In this document: positions 4,801 through 6,475 of the stretch, in pieces
Layout of the letters: each line of letters starts with the position of its first letter
How positions within the stretch are numbered: position 1 is the first letter of the stretch
Origin: 2-02-FULL-45-10 sp964478235
GTDB lineage: Bacteria > Patescibacteriota > Patescibacteriia > Magasanikbacterales > GWA2-37-8
Direction of reading: 5' to 3'
NCBI GenBank assembly: GCA_964478235.1
Contig: CAYZGX010000022.1
Span: 1-6,475, forward strand
DNA: 6,475 bases
Translations under genes and position numbers: made by a program
Notes under the pieces: generated by a model
What the model was told of the DNA's origin: nothing
Database searches by the model: none
What the model saw: the letters and a program-made list of their open reading frames with translations, nothing else

Positions 4801-5949
4801 ATGATGCACTACTTTGATCAATTTGAAGAAAAAATCGTCGGATTTAACGACTATTTCGCAGAGCAGAAAAAAGAAATGGATTTGGCAGTGCAAGCCTTTC
4901 TTGATGCACCTGTTTACACAGTCTCGGGTAATGGTGGAAGCGTGGAATCGTATAATTATTTTCTTTATCCCTTCAAAGGATTGTCACTGGTCAGTAGTCG
5001 GATCAATGAATTTTTAGGGCGGTATCTTTCTCGGCTCGTCGCTCCCGGCACCGAGGTGGTTGTGACGATAGATTCCGACGGCATTGGTGTCGGGTCGTTT
5101 GTCGCCTCAGAGCTTGATCTGCCATTGGTTATTGCTAAATCATTTCATTATCATCAAGATTGCGTGAGTTTTTCGCAAAAAGCCGGCTATCATGAGCGCA
5201 TCATGTATTTGCCAAAGTGTTTGGCTGGAAAAAAAGTAGCGATTGTTGATTGTATGGTTTCGACTGGTGGGACGATTCAAGGGATGCTCGGAGCAATGAA
5301 AGAAATCGGTGGGGTAGAAGTGACCGGTATTTTATGCGTTAACAACAAAAGTAACTACGGGCAACAGACCACCGAGCTCTTTGGCTACCCGTATTCGTAT
5401 TTAATTGAAACGCACATTACCGAAGACAAACGGGTATTTGCTAAAACGTCACCAGCCCTACGTTTGGCTTTTTGGCAAGAAGTGGATAAAAAATTCTACA
5501 GCCTCACCGAAGATTGCTCAACATTTTCTAAAATTTCCAAACAAGGGTATCGGGTGGGAAGTATTATTGTTGATGCGGACACTTTTGAAATCTTATCCTG
5601 GGGTTTTCGGCGCGGGCATCTCCACGGGGAGCAAGACGCGCTCTCAATGCTCAAAATTAATATTCCTGATTGGGAGAATCGTCGTCTGACGTTGTATTCC
5701 ACGATGGAACCGTGTGTCTATCGCAACAATGTCGGACACACACCATGCGCTGAGCTCATCGCCGATACACCGCAGATCAAATGGGTGATTATTGGCAGTC
5801 GTGATGTGGCTGATGATCGTATTTGTGGAGAAGGTATTAAAAAGTTAGTCACGAGTGGCAAAAGCATTCGCCTGATCGAAGGTAATCAGGTATTTCGCGC
5901 TGAAGAGCACATGAATGCCAACAACGTGTCAGCCGTTACAGGAAGTTAA
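4801..5949 (+). CDS. Phosphoribosyltransferase-deaminase fusion protein, substrate unknown
   Basis: The 382-residue protein joins two enzyme domains. Residues about 35-205 form a type I phosphoribosyltransferase fold: TEVVVTIDSDGIGVGSFVAS (84-103) is the first core strand and loop, and KKVAIVDCMVSTGGTI (144-159) is the PRPP-binding loop, closest to adenine/xanthine PRTases (COG0503-like). Residues about 236-362 form a cytidine-deaminase-fold domain: HGEQDAL (275-281) gives zinc ligand H275 and the proton-shuttling E277, and EPC (303-305) with C316 gives the two cysteine ligands. VIIGSRDVADDRICGEGIKK (329-348) resembles the tail of the RibD deaminase domain. The likely role is two linked steps on a base or nucleotide (transfer to PRPP and deamination) in salvage, or making a modified nucleotide. 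The second acidic residue of the PRPP loop is Cys (D150-C151). It starts ATG-ATG, so residue 2 is an alternative start. It is the probable first gene of a unit with greA, 42 bases downstream. Confidence 0.85.
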   Translation: MMHYFDQFEEKIVGFNDYFAEQKKEMDLAVQAFLDAPVYTVSGNGGSVESYNYFLYPFKGLSLVSSRINEFLGRYLSRLVAPGTEVVVTIDSDGIGVGSFVASELDLPLVIAKSFHYHQDCVSFSQKAGYHERIMYLPKCLAGKKVAIVDCMVSTGGTIQGMLGAMKEIGGVEVTGILCVNNKSNYGQQTTELFGYPYSYLIETHITEDKRVFAKTSPALRLAFWQEVDKKFYSLTEDCSTFSKISKQGYRVGSIIVDADTFEILSWGFRRGHLHGEQDALSMLKINIPDWENRRLTLYSTMEPCVYRNNVGHTPCAELIADTPQIKWVIIGSRDVADDRICGEGIKKLVTSGKSIRLIEGNQVFRAEEHMNANNVSAVTGS

Positions 5950-5991
5950 TGTTATAACACACCTCCGATAGACGAGGTTTTATATGATAGT

Positions 5992-6475
5992 ATGCAAGTA
6001 CCCTATAGAAAACCAGGAAAATATACCAACAGTGTCCCTGACCCGCTGATTACGAAAGATAAATTCGAAGATCTGACCCGCAAATTAGAACGAGCTAAAG
6101 CTAGTCAGGGGCCGGCAGCGGCCGAGGTGGCGCGTTTGGCTGAGCTCGGAGATTTTTCAGAAAATGCTGAGTATCAGTTGGCCAAAGGAAAACTGCGCGG
6201 CATCAATAACACTATTTTGCGATTAGAAAATCAGCTTCACCAAGCTGAGATAATCGTTCCGCGTCAAAGCGGTACGGTTGATATTGGAAGCAAGGTAACC
6301 GTGGTCGGAGGAGATGGAGTAGAAAAAACCTTTCATATTCTCGGATCAGTGGAAACTAAACCTGAGCAAGGGGTTATTTCGCACCAGTCACCAATCGGCT
6401 CTGCGCTGATAGGGTGCGCGGTGGGGGAGACGGTGACGGTCAAGCTCGCAAGCAAAGAAGTTTCGTACACGATTA
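5992..6475 (+). CDS. greA: Transcription elongation factor GreA, C-terminal end cut by window edge
   Basis: The open frame from the ATG at 5992 gives 161 residues to the window edge. The N-terminal coiled coil (about 20-90) ends in a tip with LAELGDFSENAEYQLAKG (49-66), where D54 and E57 are the acidic residues that enter the RNA polymerase secondary channel and promote transcript cleavage in backtracked complexes. The C-terminal FKBP-like domain carries ISHQSPIGSALIGCAVGETV (129-148), typical of Gre factors. About 5-10 residues are probably missing. An N-terminal extension (MQVPYRKPGKYTNSVPDP) precedes the usual start of GreA; I recall such extensions in Patescibacteria. GAGG (5974-5977) is 14 bases before the ATG, a poor Shine-Dalgarno position. 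The 42-base gap to the fusion gene has only a weak 5-bp hairpin (5961-5965 with 5974-5978), so co-transcription is likely. Confidence 0.95.
   Translation, partial: MQVPYRKPGKYTNSVPDPLITKDKFEDLTRKLERAKASQGPAAAEVARLAELGDFSENAEYQLAKGKLRGINNTILRLENQLHQAEIIVPRQSGTVDIGSKVTVVGGDGVEKTFHILGSVETKPEQGVISHQSPIGSALIGCAVGETVTVKLASKEVSYTI

Noticed and set aside
4788..4817. ATG directly behind GGAGGG, upstream of the fusion gene
   Set aside because: It encodes only nine codons out of frame with the fusion gene, and is one base from the Shine-Dalgarno, too close to be used.
4678..4893. N-terminal extension of the antiporter to an upstream ATG
   Set aside because: The extra 72 residues lack membrane character, overlap the divergent gene start and contain both promoters; the family length fits the start at 4677.
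5961..5978. Hairpin between the fusion gene and greA as a terminator
   Set aside because: The stem is only 5 bp (ACCTC/GAGGT) with an 8-base loop and a short T4 tract, too weak to call.

Overview
This 6475-base window carries seven protein genes, two of them cut by the window edges, and four intergenic regions rich in regulatory signals. The organism is a bacterium. My best guess, from memory rather than any search, is the Patescibacteria/CPR radiation (Parcubacteria-like). The reasons are the N-terminal extension of the GreA protein (PYRKPGKY...), the compact layout, and the scarcity of normally spaced Shine-Dalgarno sequences. No tRNA, rRNA, CRISPR array, transposase or integrase was seen.

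Region 1 (1-2512, minus strand) is a two-gene operon. A class II CPD photolyase gene is followed, with an ATGA stop/start overlap, by a HI0933-type FAD oxidoreductase that runs off the left edge. The 2482-2694 gap then holds a weak photolyase promoter, several inverted repeats, and a consensus plus-strand promoter whose -35 box lies inside a perfect 10-bp inverted repeat. A terminator-like hairpin sits in the leader of the next gene.

Region 2 (2695-3732, plus strand) has two separate single-gene units. The first encodes a secreted 177-residue protein with a lysozyme/glucosaminidase-like look and ends in a strong terminator. The second is the oddest stretch of the window: a consensus promoter, a leader with tandem hairpins, a consensus ribosome binding site, and a 57-codon gene for a basic, cysteine-bearing protein. 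That gene's third codon positions are G or C in 54 of 57 codons, unlike every neighbour. A long 3' hairpin and a bidirectional terminator follow.

Region 3 (3748-4800) is a minus-strand gene for a CaCA-family cation antiporter, diverging from the next gene across a 123-base gap with a promoter in each direction.

Region 4 (4801-6475, plus strand) holds a 382-residue protein that fuses a type I phosphoribosyltransferase domain to a RibD-like zinc deaminase domain. GreA follows 42 bases later and is cut by the right edge. The fusion suggests a two-step salvage or modification of a nucleobase or nucleotide, but its substrate cannot be read from sequence. Together the genes cover UV repair, a flavin oxidoreductase, cell-wall processing, ion exchange, nucleotide metabolism and transcript elongation. 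They look like ordinary chromosomal housekeeping apart from the GC-rich small gene and the fusion.
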